A stretch of DNA of 64,000 bases from Akkermansia muciniphila. GTDB taxonomy: Bacteria; Verrucomicrobiota; Verrucomicrobiia; Opitutales; Opitutaceae. The position numbers and the translations under genes were made by a program. A model generated the notes under the pieces. That model had not been told where the DNA came from, made no database searches, and saw nothing but the letters and a program-made list of their open reading frames with translations. The stretch's first letter is position 1, and the number at the start of each line of letters is the position of its first letter. The stretch spans positions 1-64,000 of the forward strand of contig CAMCZZ010000003.1 in the NCBI GenBank assembly GCA_945888375.1, in the 5' to 3' direction. Shown in pieces: positions 20,447 through 28,857 of the stretch.

Positions 20447-21121
20447 TCAGCGCAACGCCAGCGGAGGGCCCAGCACTTCGCGCCATACCAGAGCCCGTCG
20501 TAATGCCCGCGGGTCCCGAAAATCATCCGCCAAACTGCCGCCCACGGTGCCCGCCCGCGCGACCGGGGTCACGCCGCGCACCGCATCAGCTGACGCCAAG
20601 CCGCCCGCACCCCGTGCGCTGCCCAAGGCGGCCTGGACGGCCTCCCGCCGACGCTCTTCGAGTTGCCGCAACTGCTCCGCCAAAGCGCGCTGCCGCTCGA
20701 GGATGGCCTCCTGCGCCGAGGCATCAGCCCTGGCCAAAGGTGCAACCGGCCCGGCATCGTGGGAAGGCTGGGGCAAGGGCGGCGGAATCTCTTGAAAAAC
20801 AGGGCGGAATGGATCGCCTCCGCCCATGGGTGGCATGGCCGTTGGGTTCGCGCCCTGGCCGCGACGCTCGAGGATTTTGCGGCGGATTTCCTCTTGGATG
20901 CGCCGCACCCGCTCTTCCTGCTCGGGATCGGTGCCGTCACGCGAGATCGGAGCCAGTTCACGCTGCTCGGCTCGCGCCGGGGGCCGAGGATTTTCCGGCA
21001 CCCCGTCTTCATCGTAGTCGGTCGGCAAACCCTCTTTTTCGCGCTGGCGGTTATTCAACCACACGGCGATCGCACCAGCGACCACCAAGATCAGCTGCAG
21101 GTTTTCAAGAATCCAGTTCAC
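20447..21121 (-). CDS. Small membrane-anchored protein downstream of FloA, unknown function
   Basis: A 224-residue protein I do not recognise. One N-terminal membrane helix (WILENLQLILVVAGAIAVWL, residues 3-22) is followed by a charged, Pro-rich low-complexity region. Predicted coiled-coil stretches EQEERVRRIQEEIRRKILE and ILERQRALAEQLRQLEERR follow, then a Gly/Ala-rich tail. The tail ends in ALRRALVWREVLGPPLALR, a short helix that may be a docking element. It lies 45 bp after floA and 44 bp before hisC, so it is probably part of the FloA/NfeD membrane group. The position suggests a partner of flotillin; that is inference. Confidence 0.7.
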   Translation of the reverse strand: MNWILENLQLILVVAGAIAVWLNNRQREKEGLPTDYDEDGVPENPRPPARAEQRELAPISRDGTDPEQEERVRRIQEEIRRKILERRGQGANPTAMPPMGGGDPFRPVFQEIPPPLPQPSHDAGPVAPLARADASAQEAILERQRALAEQLRQLEERRREAVQAALGSARGAGGLASADAVRGVTPVARAGTVGGSLADDFRDPRALRRALVWREVLGPPLALR

Positions 21122-21166
21122 CAGAAAAAAACGCTAACAGGGCAAATATCGGTAATCGCTGGGTGC

Positions 21167-22168
21167 TTACTTGCGTTCGTCGGTGCCGATCACCTTGCGC
21201 ATGGAGGTATCCGCCTGGATATTTTCCATTTTGTAATAATCCATCACACCCAGCCGGCCGGAACGGAAGGCCTCGGCAAGCGCGAGGGGCACTTGAGCCT
21301 GGGCTTCGACGACCTTGGCCTGCATCTCCTGCACACGGGCCTTCATTTCCTGCTCCACCGCCACGGCGGCGGCGCGCCGGATTTCCGCCTGGGCCTGCGC
21401 AATGCTCTTGTTCGCCTCCGCTTGGGCTTCCTGAAGCTTGGCGCCCACATTTTCGCCGACGTCCACATCGGCGATATCGATGGAAAGGATTTCAAACGCG
21501 CTGCCCACATCGAGACCGCGCTTGAGCACGACCTTCGAGATGGAGTCGGGGGATTCGAGGACCACCTTGTAACTCTCGGCCGAGCCGATGGTGGACACGA
21601 TGCCCTCGCCGACGCGGGCGATAATAGTGTCCTCCTTGGCGCCGCCGACGAAGCGATCGAGGTTGGTGCGCACCGTCACGCGAGCCTTCACCTTTACCTG
21701 GATGCCATCTTTCGCCACACCGTCGATAGTGGTGCGGCCCGAAGCGGGATTGGGACAATCGATGACCTTGGGGTCGACCGAGGTGCGGACCGCCTCCACC
21801 ACGCTCTTGCCTGAGCCCTTGGTGGCGAGATCGATGGCGCAGGCACGATCCCAGTTCAGCTCGATCCCGGCCTTCTGGGCCGCGATAATCGCCTGCACGG
21901 TGGGGACGACATTGCCACCCGCCTGAAAGTGCGAAGCCACCTCATCCGCGCTCAAGGCGATGCCGGCGCGCACTGCCGTGATCCGAGCATCCACGATCAA
22001 ACCGAAGGGGATGCCGGCAAACTTCATCGCCAACAACTTAGAAATAGGCACCGGAGCCTGGTTAAAAAGCGCCTTCACGTAGGCGCCGATAAGGCCTAAA
22101 ACCAACGTGCCCAGAATCAAGGCCGGCACGCCGATAAGGACAAACAGTATGAGGGTGGTTTTTTCCAT
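21167..22168 (-). CDS. floA: Flotillin-like protein FloA
   Basis: Membrane scaffold that organises bacterial functional membrane microdomains. The 333-residue protein has an N-terminal membrane region (~6-45), the SPFH core with [19 protein letters not shown] and [16 protein letters not shown], and a C-terminal EA-rich coiled coil ([19 protein letters not shown], ~245-290). It matches the UPF0365/FloA family in length and organisation. It sits 51 bp downstream of a short NfeD gene, the conserved pairing in which NfeD-family proteins act with flotillins. Confidence 0.95.
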   Translation of the reverse strand: MEKTTLILFVLIGVPALILGTLVLGLIGAYVKALFNQAPVPISKLLAMKFAGIPFGLIVDARITAVRAGIALSADEVASHFQAGGNVVPTVQAIIAAQKAGIELNWDRACAIDLATKGSGKSVVEAVRTSVDPKVIDCPNPASGRTTIDGVAKDGIQVKVKARVTVRTNLDRFVGGAKEDTIIARVGEGIVSTIGSAESYKVVLESPDSISKVVLKRGLDVGSAFEILSIDIADVDVGENVGAKLQEAQAEANKSIAQAQAEIRRAAAVAVEQEMKARVQEMQAKVVEAQAQVPLALAEAFRSGRLGVMDYYKMENIQADTSMRKVIGTDERK

Positions 22169-22219
22169 GATAGTTAGATTGGGTTGGAGAGGGTTGGGGA
22201 CGTCGAAGCCGGAAAGCGA

Positions 22220-22699
22220 TCAAACCACGGTTACAATCAGACGGAAATTATCGACTGACCTCACCCGTAACCGAGCGCCCTCCGCCGCGAAGCCATTCTG
22301 ACAGAACGCTTCGTAACGCCGGCCTGCCACCCGCACGTAGCCGCTGGGTGCCAGCGTGGTCTCAGCCACCGCCTCGGCCCCCACCACCTCGTCCGCCACA
22401 GCGACGGGCGGCTGGCTTTTGCCCGCAAGGGTCATTCCCATGGAAAAAAACTTGGCCAGTCTCGACTTGGGCAACCAAACCAGCTCGGCGTAAATAACCG
22501 CCGCCAACACCACGCCCGCCCCGGCCGCCGCCAACCAGCCACCGTGCGACCCGTTCTCCCGGAAGGCGAGGGCCACCCCGGCAAGCATGGCCAGACCACC
22601 CGCGATACCGAGCACTAGGCCCGGCACAATCAATTCCAAGGCCAGCAAAATAATTCCCGTAACAAAAAGCAGAAGAACAAGGCTCATAGGGAAAATCAT
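22220..22699 (-). CDS. NfeD-family membrane protein (short form)
   Basis: A 159-residue protein with three to four hydrophobic segments (LLLFVTGIILLALELIVPGL at the start), then a soluble C-terminal OB-fold NfeD domain (~105-159; SGYVRVAGRRYEAF, EGARLRVRSVDNFRL). Such proteins accompany flotillins and are thought to modulate them. Its start overlaps the stop of the protease-NfeD gene by four bases (ATGA), so the two are translationally coupled. Having both short and long NfeD proteins plus FloA in one run is a complete example of this system. Confidence 0.9.
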   Translation of the reverse strand: MIFPMSLVLLLFVTGIILLALELIVPGLVLGIAGGLAMLAGVALAFRENGSHGGWLAAAGAGVVLAAVIYAELVWLPKSRLAKFFSMGMTLAGKSQPPVAVADEVVGAEAVAETTLAPSGYVRVAGRRYEAFCQNGFAAEGARLRVRSVDNFRLIVTVV

Positions 22700-24126
22700 T
22701 CAACCGGCCGCACCAACAACGCAAAGGACTTACGCTCGACAACCTGCACCCGCGTGCCGGCCTCAACGGAGCCGACGGCTACCTGCGCCTCGTAGCGCAC
22801 CCCGTCCACCTCGATCTGTCCGCTCGGAGTCAGCGCCGTCACCGCCACGCCTTCGCGCCCGATCAGAGCCGCGATCTCGCCGGCCCGCCCCGGGGCCAAG
22901 CCCGCACTCTGTGCCGCCCCAGCCGGCGCGCCACCCACCGCGATACGCGCGAGAATCCACCCCTTGGGCAGGAAACGCCAGACCGCCGCCCCGCCGATCA
23001 ACGCGATCGCCAGCGCCAGCGCTACGCTTAGCACCGGCTGGAAAAGGGTGGCTGCGTCCAGCGTCGGGACCTCGCCCGGCCACAAGTCGAGCATAGACCA
23101 AACCAAGGAACCGAGCATCAGGATTGCCCCCGCCAAGCCCGCCACCAGAGCCCCGGGAATCAAAAATACCTCCACTGCCACCAGCGCCACCCCGAGAACA
23201 AAGACCAAAATCGCCTCATGGCCCGACAACCCCGCCGCATGGTGACCAAAAAAGACCAGCGCGAGCAACAGGCCGCCCGCGATGCCAAAAAAACCGAAAC
23301 CCGGGGTCTTGAACTCGATAAAAACACACAAGAGACCCAGGCCCATCAACACCGGAGCGATCCGGTTGATGGCCGAGGCCAGTTTCTCCGACCAGCTCAC
23401 TTCAAGTCGGGTGGTCGCATAGCCGCCCGGCCCGAATTTTTTCCCCAGCAAGTCCTCCAGCGTATCCCGCGTGCCCGACGAAAACAAGGGCGCCGGCGGC
23501 TCCCCGTAAATTTTAGCCGCCTCGTCCGCTGTAAGGGAAAGGAGTTCGCCCTTGGGCTTCACCACCACCTCGCCAATTTTGAACTCGAAATCGGCGTCCA
23601 TCATGGCCCGCACCGCATCAGCTCGGTGCGCCTTGCCGGCACTAAGCGACCGCACCTTGGCACTGAGGTAGCTGTTAATCTTCTGCTTCATGGTCGCGGG
23701 CACATCTTCACCCCCGCCACTCACCGCCGCGGCCGCCCCGATCACCCCGCCGGGGGAGAAATAAATCTCGTCCGCCGCCGAGGAGATAATCGCACCGGCC
23801 GAGATGGCCTCCTTATTCACATAGACAATGGTGGTGCCTTCAAATTTTTCCAGCGCGGCCATAATCTCGAGCGTGGTTCCCAGATCCCCGCCCGGAGTCT
23901 CCATGTCGATCACGACCGTGCCCACGCCCTCGTCCTGCGCTTCCTTTAAGCCACGCCGCAAGACATACAAAATCGGCGCCGCGATCGGCTCGCGCACCGG
24001 AATAACCTTCACCCGCGCCGGCTCCGCTGCCGCGGCGACGCCCGCCTCGCCCTCAGCCGCCCGCGCGGCGCCACCAAGACCGAGCAGACCCGCCGCCACC
24101 AACATCCATTTTCGAAGCATAAACAT
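22696..24126 (-). CDS. ClpP-class membrane serine protease with NfeD domain (NfeD1b-like)
   Basis: 476 residues from ATG 24126 (or 24120); the longer frame adds 21 unlikely residues before the signal peptide MLRKWMLVAAGLLGLGGAARA. The ClpP/SppA-like domain (~35-235) carries VIDMETPGGDLGTTLEIM and the nucleophile Ser in NKEAISAGAIISSAADEI (near residue 101). A Lys downstream (ATMKQKINSY) fits a Ser-Lys dyad as in archaeal stomatin-specific proteases. About five membrane helices follow (~265-400), then a C-terminal NfeD OB domain (TPSGQIEVDGVRYEAQV). In known systems this protease cleaves stomatin/flotillin-like partners; FloA two genes downstream is the obvious candidate. Confidence 0.9.
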   Translation of the reverse strand: MFMLRKWMLVAAGLLGLGGAARAAEGEAGVAAAAEPARVKVIPVREPIAAPILYVLRRGLKEAQDEGVGTVVIDMETPGGDLGTTLEIMAALEKFEGTTIVYVNKEAISAGAIISSAADEIYFSPGGVIGAAAAVSGGGEDVPATMKQKINSYLSAKVRSLSAGKAHRADAVRAMMDADFEFKIGEVVVKPKGELLSLTADEAAKIYGEPPAPLFSSGTRDTLEDLLGKKFGPGGYATTRLEVSWSEKLASAINRIAPVLMGLGLLCVFIEFKTPGFGFFGIAGGLLLALVFFGHHAAGLSGHEAILVFVLGVALVAVEVFLIPGALVAGLAGAILMLGSLVWSMLDLWPGEVPTLDAATLFQPVLSVALALAIALIGGAAVWRFLPKGWILARIAVGGAPAGAAQSAGLAPGRAGEIAALIGREGVAVTALTPSGQIEVDGVRYEAQVAVGSVEAGTRVQVVERKSFALLVRPVE

Positions 24127-24235
24127 TCTAGTTTCATTTATCCCGAGCACGGCTCGGGCGCAAGCGCAGCCGGTCCTCCCGGCCTCCAAATATCCCTTTG
24201 CCCCTGGCCGCCCCGCACTTCATTCCATCGGCCGC

Positions 24236-25174
24236 ATGCTCGATACTGTTTCATACCTCGGAGAAACCCTGCACCGCTGGCGCGTGGGCCGCTCCACGTT
24301 TCTCGCCTCGCCCGAACGCGGCGCCCGGCTCATGAACTGGAGCCTCACGCTCGCGGATGGATCCGTCCGTGACGTCGTCCACTGGCCGGAGCTCGCCAAC
24401 CTCGAAAACTTCGCCGGAGTGCGCGGCGGCAACCCGATTTTGTTTCCTTTTAACGGACGCTCGTTTGATGGCGGCGACATCCAGTTCTGGCGCGATGCGC
24501 AAGGCGTCCGACGCCCCATGCCCATGCACGGCATCGCCCGCCAAGGGCGTTTTGAGATCATCCGGGCCGATGCCGCCGGCTTCACCACCCGCTTTCTCCC
24601 CGACGACGCCGCCCGCGAAGCCTACCCCTTCGATTACGAATTCACCGTCGGCTACCGCTTCAGCTCCGCCGGCCTCACCTGCGAGTTCGTGCTCAAAAAT
24701 CTCGGCCCAACCCCGCTGCCTTGGAGCGCCGGCCACCATTTTTATTTCAGCGTGCCTTGGGAACCCGGCCGCACCCGTGAAGACTACCTCCTTTCGATCC
24801 CGGCCAACCGCCGGCTGCGCCAGGATAAACAAGGGAAACTCATCCCGGGCCCGGATCTGCCCGCCTCTGCCTGCCTGGCGCAACCCGACTGGATCGATAC
24901 GTTCCATCTGGGCCTCGCCGCGCCCACCGCGACCCTTGCCCCCATCGGGGGTGACCGCGCCGGAGCCATCCAAATCAGCCTGGGGTTGGATAAAAAAGCC
25001 GCCCCCGCACCTGATACCACCTTCGTGACTTGGTCCGCCTCGCCCGAAGCCCCGTTTTTCTGCGTCGAACCCTGGATGGGGCCGCCCAACTCCGCCGAGA
25101 CCGGCGTCGGCCTGCACCTCGTGCCGCCGGGCAAGAGCCAGACTTTCGTGGTCGAGGTCGCGCTCGCGCCCTGA
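24236..25174 (+). CDS. Aldose 1-epimerase family protein
   Basis: Galactose mutarotase-like beta-sandwich, 312 residues from ATG 24236. The upstream open frame is antisense to the protease gene and is discarded. Motifs include GVRGGNPILFPFNGR (~57-71), PMHGIARQGRFEI with the substrate His (~94-106), GHHFYFSVPW with the catalytic His near 160, and a C-terminal Glu region FFCVEPWMGPPN. Such YeaD/GalM-like proteins interconvert sugar anomers; the precise sugar is unknown. It is divergent from the NfeD1b-like gene (110 bp between starts) and lies 24 bp before the TatA-like gene. Confidence 0.88.
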   Translation: MLDTVSYLGETLHRWRVGRSTFLASPERGARLMNWSLTLADGSVRDVVHWPELANLENFAGVRGGNPILFPFNGRSFDGGDIQFWRDAQGVRRPMPMHGIARQGRFEIIRADAAGFTTRFLPDDAAREAYPFDYEFTVGYRFSSAGLTCEFVLKNLGPTPLPWSAGHHFYFSVPWEPGRTREDYLLSIPANRRLRQDKQGKLIPGPDLPASACLAQPDWIDTFHLGLAAPTATLAPIGGDRAGAIQISLGLDKKAAPAPDTTFVTWSASPEAPFFCVEPWMGPPNSAETGVGLHLVPPGKSQTFVVEVALAP

Positions 25175-25198
25175 TTCTGCTCAAGCTGCCCACCCCGC

Positions 25199-25537
25199 AT
25201 GATGCCCTTACACACACTTGCGTTGCCCCGGCCTGCCCTGAGTTTTCTCGAAGGCATCGGGACCATGGAGATGATGCTGGTCGCGGTGATCGGCCTGCTC
25301 CTTTTCGGCGGCAAGGGCCTGCCCGAGATGGCCCGAACCTTCGGCAAGGTCATTCGCGAGTTTAAAAAAGCCAGCGCCAACGTGGAAGACGAGGTGAAGC
25401 GCGTGATGAACGAGGAACCCGCCCCGCTCCGCCCTACTCTGGTCCGCAAACCCGTGCACCTGCCCGCTGCTCCTTTGCCCGCTCCCACTCCGGCCGCCAC
25501 CGAGCCACCGCCATCAAGCGACCCGGCCAACTCCTGA
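25199..25537 (+). CDS. tatA: Sec-independent translocase TatA/TatB-family protein
   Basis: 112-residue Tat subunit with a single N-terminal helix (MEMMLVAVIGLLLFGGKGLP), the conserved FG-K-LPE hinge, and an amphipathic helix (MARTFGKVIREFKKASANVE). A Pro/Ala-rich tail follows. TatA is favoured over TatB by the LLFGGKGLPEMAR sequence, but the split is not certain. The ATG pair at 25199/25202 gives a 22-residue leader; the ATG at 25265 directly before the helix is an alternative start. tatC is far away at 2955. Probably co-transcribed with the following membrane protein (10-bp gap). Confidence 0.88.
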   Translation: MMPLHTLALPRPALSFLEGIGTMEMMLVAVIGLLLFGGKGLPEMARTFGKVIREFKKASANVEDEVKRVMNEEPAPLRPTLVRKPVHLPAAPLPAPTPAATEPPPSSDPANS

Positions 25538-25547
25538 TTTTTCCGCC

Positions 25548-26093
25548 ATGCCCTTCTCCGCCTTTCATTTCACCCTGCGGATCGGCGCCCTGATCGGGCT
25601 GCTGCAATTCGTCGCCACCCTGATCGTCTACGCCTGCGGCCTGCATGGCTCGCCCGCCGACTTGGAGGCTGGGCACAAATTCGAAAGCCTCGCCGCGTTC
25701 GTCGCCATCACGGCCTGCCTGTCGCTCGGATTGCGAAGCGCGCAACGCGATTTGCACCGCGCCGGCGCGCCGTTTGGTTTCACCGCAGGTGCCCGCCTCG
25801 CCCTGAGCGTCGCCTCGGCCGGCGGCTTATTCACCGCCGCCGGGCAATACGCCTACGTCGCATTCATCCACCCCGCCTACTCCGGGCATCTGCGCGCTGC
25901 CTTGATCACAGGTGCCAAACTGGCCCCCGACCAAGCCGAGGCCTACGCCCACCAACTGGATTTTGCCACCTCGGCGGTATTTCGCGGCCTGAATCAGGGC
26001 GTTAGCACCCTGTTCTTCAGCCTGCTCATCGGCTGTGCCTACGCGCTATTGTTCCGCGATCGCCCGGCCAAGCCGCCGGAGTTGGTCTCCTAA
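25548..26093 (+). CDS. Four-helix membrane protein (DUF4199-like)
   Basis: 181 residues with four predicted membrane helices (LRIGALIGLLQFVATLIVYA; SLAAFVAITACLSLGL; a central segment near 80-105; and a last one near 155-170). The central stretch FGFTAGARLALSVASAGGLF and overall size resemble DUF4199 proteins, whose function is unknown. No catalytic or transport motif is seen. Ten bases separate it from the TatA-like gene. Confidence 0.65.
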   Translation: MPFSAFHFTLRIGALIGLLQFVATLIVYACGLHGSPADLEAGHKFESLAAFVAITACLSLGLRSAQRDLHRAGAPFGFTAGARLALSVASAGGLFTAAGQYAYVAFIHPAYSGHLRAALITGAKLAPDQAEAYAHQLDFATSAVFRGLNQGVSTLFFSLLIGCAYALLFRDRPAKPPELVS

Positions 26094-26152
26094 CCAAAGG
26101 ATAGCCCGAGGGGCGTTGTGCCGCCCGAAAACGCGGGCCAATCGCGGGCGCC

Positions 26153-26476
26153 GTGCTGGGCCCCCGGCTGGGCCGCTCTCACCTGGCTCTCGTGCTGGCC
26201 ATCGTAACCTTGTTTTTTATCGGCATGTCCGGTCGCTTCGGCCCCGCCAGCACTCTTGTGGCCAACGCCGTGGCGCCACGTTTTCGGGGCGGCTTCATGA
26301 GTCTGAACTCCTCCGTGCAACCGACCGCGAGCGCACTGGCCAATCTGCTCGGCGGCCTCTTGATCGCACGAGACTCCGCCGGTCACCCCACTGGAGACCG
26401 AGTCGTGGGCTGGGTATCCGTGCTGGCCTTCATCCTCACCCTGATCCTCGCCCACCGACTTCGCGCCGCCGCCTGA
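26153..26476 (+). pseudogene. Remnant of a major-facilitator transporter (C-terminal fragment)
   Basis: An open stretch from a GTG encodes about 107 residues with three hydrophobic segments and typical MFS C-terminal text: FFIGMSGRFGPASTLVANAV, RFRGGFMSLNSSVQ and ASALANLLGGLLI. This corresponds to the last quarter of a drug/sugar-efflux MFS permease (normally about 400 residues). No upstream transporter sequence was found in any frame between here and 26093, so the first nine or so helices are gone. It occupies most of the 440-bp gap before the phasin-like gene. Confidence 0.7.
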
Positions 26477-26531
26477 GCGACGCACGCGGCTTTGCGTTTG
26501 CGGCCGGCCGTTTTCGCCCCAGCCTGAGGCC

Positions 26532-26864
26532 ATGCTCGAAACCATTAAAAAAACTATTCTCGCCGGCGTCGGTGCCGCCGTGATCACCAAGGAAAAAGTT
26601 CAAGACGCGCTCGAGGACTATGTGCGCGAAGGCAAACTCAAGGCCGACGACGCCCGCATCATCGCCGACAAGATCGCCGAGCGCGGTCGCCGGGAGTTTG
26701 AAGAACTGGGCCAACAAGCCTCGGCCAAAGCGGCGGAACTTTTCCACCGTCACGACACCGCCGTGACCGCCCGGCTCGCCGCCTTGGAGGCCCGCGTCGC
26801 CGCCCTTGAATCCGCCGCCAGCGCATCCGCGGCACCCGCGCCCACCCGCAACAGCGAACCCTGA
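26532..26864 (+). CDS. Phasin-like small coiled-coil protein
   Basis: 110 residues. A short amphipathic start (MLETIKKTILAGVGAAVITK) is followed by a helical charged stretch (KEKVQDALEDYVREGKLK, GRREFEELGQQASAKAAELF). A coiled coil of Leu/Ala heptads (VTARLAALEARVAALESAA) and an Ala/Pro tail complete it. It resembles PhaF/PhaI-type phasins or their widespread small relatives, but no PHA synthase is near. It lies 38 bp before the UbiB-family gene, an arrangement in which such helical proteins often precede ABC1 kinases. Function is not established. Confidence 0.7.
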   Translation: MLETIKKTILAGVGAAVITKEKVQDALEDYVREGKLKADDARIIADKIAERGRREFEELGQQASAKAAELFHRHDTAVTARLAALEARVAALESAASASAAPAPTRNSEP

Positions 26865-26902
26865 CCTGGCGCCACCATCCCCGCTCCCACTTTCTCTTCC
26901 CC

Positions 26903-28537
26903 TTGACTCCCTTCGCCCTCGTCACCCACGCCGTTCGCGCGAAGGAGATCATCGCCGTTGCCGCCCGCTGCGGTTTCGGCGAATTGCTTGACCAGTTGGA
27001 ATTGCCCGCCGGCTTCTGGCAGCGCTTTATCCCGCGTCCGGCCCACCGCCTCCCGGCCTACGAACGGATTCGCGCCGGACTGGAAGAACTCGGGCCGGCC
27101 TTCATTAAAGCCGGCCAAATGCTGAGCATGCGGCCGGACGCCCTGCCGCCGGCCCTGATCATCGAGTTGCGGAAACTGCGCAGTCACGTGGCTCCCCTGC
27201 CGTTCGCCGAAATGCGTCCCGTGCTGGAAGCCGCTCTCGGCCGCCCCCCGCCCGAAGTGTTCGCCTCCTTCGACGAAAACCCGGCCGCGTCCGCCTCGCT
27301 CGCCCAAGTTTACTTCGCCCGACTCCACGATGGCCGCGAGGTCGCGGTAAAAATCCAGCGCCCCGGTCTGCGCCGCATCGTCGAATCCGACCTGGCCCTG
27401 CTGGCCTTCTTCGCCGGCCAACTCCACTCCCGCATCAGCGCCCTGCAACCCTATGACCTTCCCGCCGTGGTGGCCGAAGTAAGCACAGGAGTGCTGCGCG
27501 AACTCGACTTCACCCACGAAGCCCGCAACCAGCGTTTTTTTAACGCCACCAACCCCACCCCCGAGCACGTCTTCGCCCCCGAAGTGGTCGAGGAGCTATC
27601 CAGCGAATGCGTGCTGGTGATGCAGCGGATCATCGGCCGTCCGGTGGACGCCTCTGGTCTCGAGCCCGCCGCCGCCCGCGAGCTCGCCCGCGCCGGCGCC
27701 ACCTCGCTTTTTCACCAAGTGCTCGTGGCGGGGTTCTTCCACGCCGACCCACACGCCGGCAACGTTCTGGTCGCCGCCGACGGCCGCCTCTGCTTCCTCG
27801 ATTGGGGCCTCGCCGGCCACCTCACCCGCCGCCTGCGCCTCGCCTTGGCCGACCTTTTTCTCGCGGCCGTGGACCAAGACGCCGAACGCATCGTGCAGAT
27901 CGCCGGCGAACTTGGCAGCCCCGGCGGCCGAGCCGACCTCCGGGCCATGGAACGCGATGTCACCCTGGCGCTGCGCGAAGACTTCAACCGGGCCATCCAC
28001 CAGTTAAACCTCGGCCGGGCGATGCTGAAGCTGTTATTCATCTTTGGCCGCAACGGCATCTCCATCTCCAGTGACTACTCACTCATGGCCAAGGCCGTCC
28101 TTTCCATAGAGGAGGTCGCGACCAGCCTCGACCCGCACTTCGACCTGAAACGCTCCGCCCGCCCCGTGCTCGTGGCCTTGCAAAAGGAGCGTCACGGCCC
28201 TCGCGCCGTCCTGCGCGACACCCGAGCCATGCTACGCAGCACCTTCGGCAGCCTACGGGACCTGCCCGGCGAAATCCACCGCATCGTGCGAAGGCTGGAA
28301 CACGACGAACTCACGATCAAGTTCCAGCACCAAGGTCTCGACGACCTCGACGACGCCCTCAAGACCTCCGCCAACCGCATCGCGCTCGGCTTCATCGCCG
28401 GCTCCCTGCTCATCGGCAGTTCGCTCATCGTCGCAGCCAAAGGCGGATCAGGCAACGCCCTGAGCACCACGGGCTACGTTCTCGCCGCCCTGCTCGCCGC
28501 CTACGTCGGCTACGGCATCGTGCGCGAAGGAAGGTAA
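26903..28537 (+). CDS. ABC1/UbiB-family atypical kinase
   Basis: 544 residues from a TTG at 26903. Family hallmarks are AFIKAGQMLSMRPDALPP (the KxGQ motif, ~68-85), ASLAQVYFARL with VAVKIQRPGL (Lys near 155), GFFHADPHAGNVLV (~280) and FLDWGLAGHL as the metal-binding DxG-type segment (~302). Two membrane helices close the C-terminus (IALGFIAGSLLIGSSLIVA, LAALLAAYVGYGIV), as in UbiB/COQ8. Members support ubiquinone or menaquinone synthesis and lipid homeostasis through ATPase activity. No quinone gene is adjacent. A terminator hairpin lies just beyond. Confidence 0.93.
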   Translation: MTPFALVTHAVRAKEIIAVAARCGFGELLDQLELPAGFWQRFIPRPAHRLPAYERIRAGLEELGPAFIKAGQMLSMRPDALPPALIIELRKLRSHVAPLPFAEMRPVLEAALGRPPPEVFASFDENPAASASLAQVYFARLHDGREVAVKIQRPGLRRIVESDLALLAFFAGQLHSRISALQPYDLPAVVAEVSTGVLRELDFTHEARNQRFFNATNPTPEHVFAPEVVEELSSECVLVMQRIIGRPVDASGLEPAAARELARAGATSLFHQVLVAGFFHADPHAGNVLVAADGRLCFLDWGLAGHLTRRLRLALADLFLAAVDQDAERIVQIAGELGSPGGRADLRAMERDVTLALREDFNRAIHQLNLGRAMLKLLFIFGRNGISISSDYSLMAKAVLSIEEVATSLDPHFDLKRSARPVLVALQKERHGPRAVLRDTRAMLRSTFGSLRDLPGEIHRIVRRLEHDELTIKFQHQGLDDLDDALKTSANRIALGFIAGSLLIGSSLIVAAKGGSGNALSTTGYVLAALLAAYVGYGIVREGR

Positions 28538-28550
28538 ACCCGGTGGACCA

Positions 28551-28588
28551 CAAAAAAGCCTCAAGAACTTCTGCAAGTCCTTGAGGCC
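28551..28588 (-). terminator. Rho-independent terminator of tRNA-Asn
   Basis: Stem GCCTCAAG/CTTGAGGC around a short loop. On the minus strand it is followed by six T, four bases after the tRNA 3' end. It also lies 20 bp after the UbiB-family stop and may serve that convergent gene. Confidence 0.85.
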
Positions 28589-28592
28589 TAAA

Positions 28593-28667
28593 TGGCTGCC
28601 CGGGTAGGGATCGAACCTACGACCAAGTGATTAACAGTCACCTGCTCTGCCACTGAGCTACCAGGCA
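28593..28667 (-). tRNA. tRNA-Asn (GTT)
   Basis: 75-nt cloverleaf on the minus strand beginning TGCCTGGTAGCTCAGTGG. Anticodon loop CTGTTAA has GTT. T-arm is GTAGGTTCGATCCCTAC, acceptor end CCGGGCA pairs with TGCCTGG, discriminator is G, and CCA is encoded. All arms pair well. Confidence 0.97.
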
Positions 28668-28857
28668 ATAAACCCCGTGAAGGGGGAGGGGAAAAACCAA
28701 GCCAGCTCCCCTTTTGTCAACGCCCTTTTCCCCAAAATCGCAGATTATTAGGCTGGCGCGCAGGTTTTGGTTGCCAAACGCCGCCGCCGAAGTTTTTGCT
28801 AAACCTCTTTTCCATTACGCCTGCCATCAATTCCGGTGCGACAGGGGGAACGAAACC

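Noticed and set aside
19353-20795. 480-codon plus-strand frame opposite hisC
   Set aside because: It shows no domain, while the minus strand carries a complete aminotransferase with the PLP lysine motif.
23828-24235. N-terminal extension of the aldose epimerase frame
   Set aside because: It is antisense to the signal peptide and catalytic start of the NfeD1b-like protease; ATG 24236 begins the normal family sequence.
28714-28857. 48-residue extension of L25
   Set aside because: It lacks a ribosome-binding site and resembles no L25 N-terminus; ATG 28858 has an AGGGGG site and the expected start.
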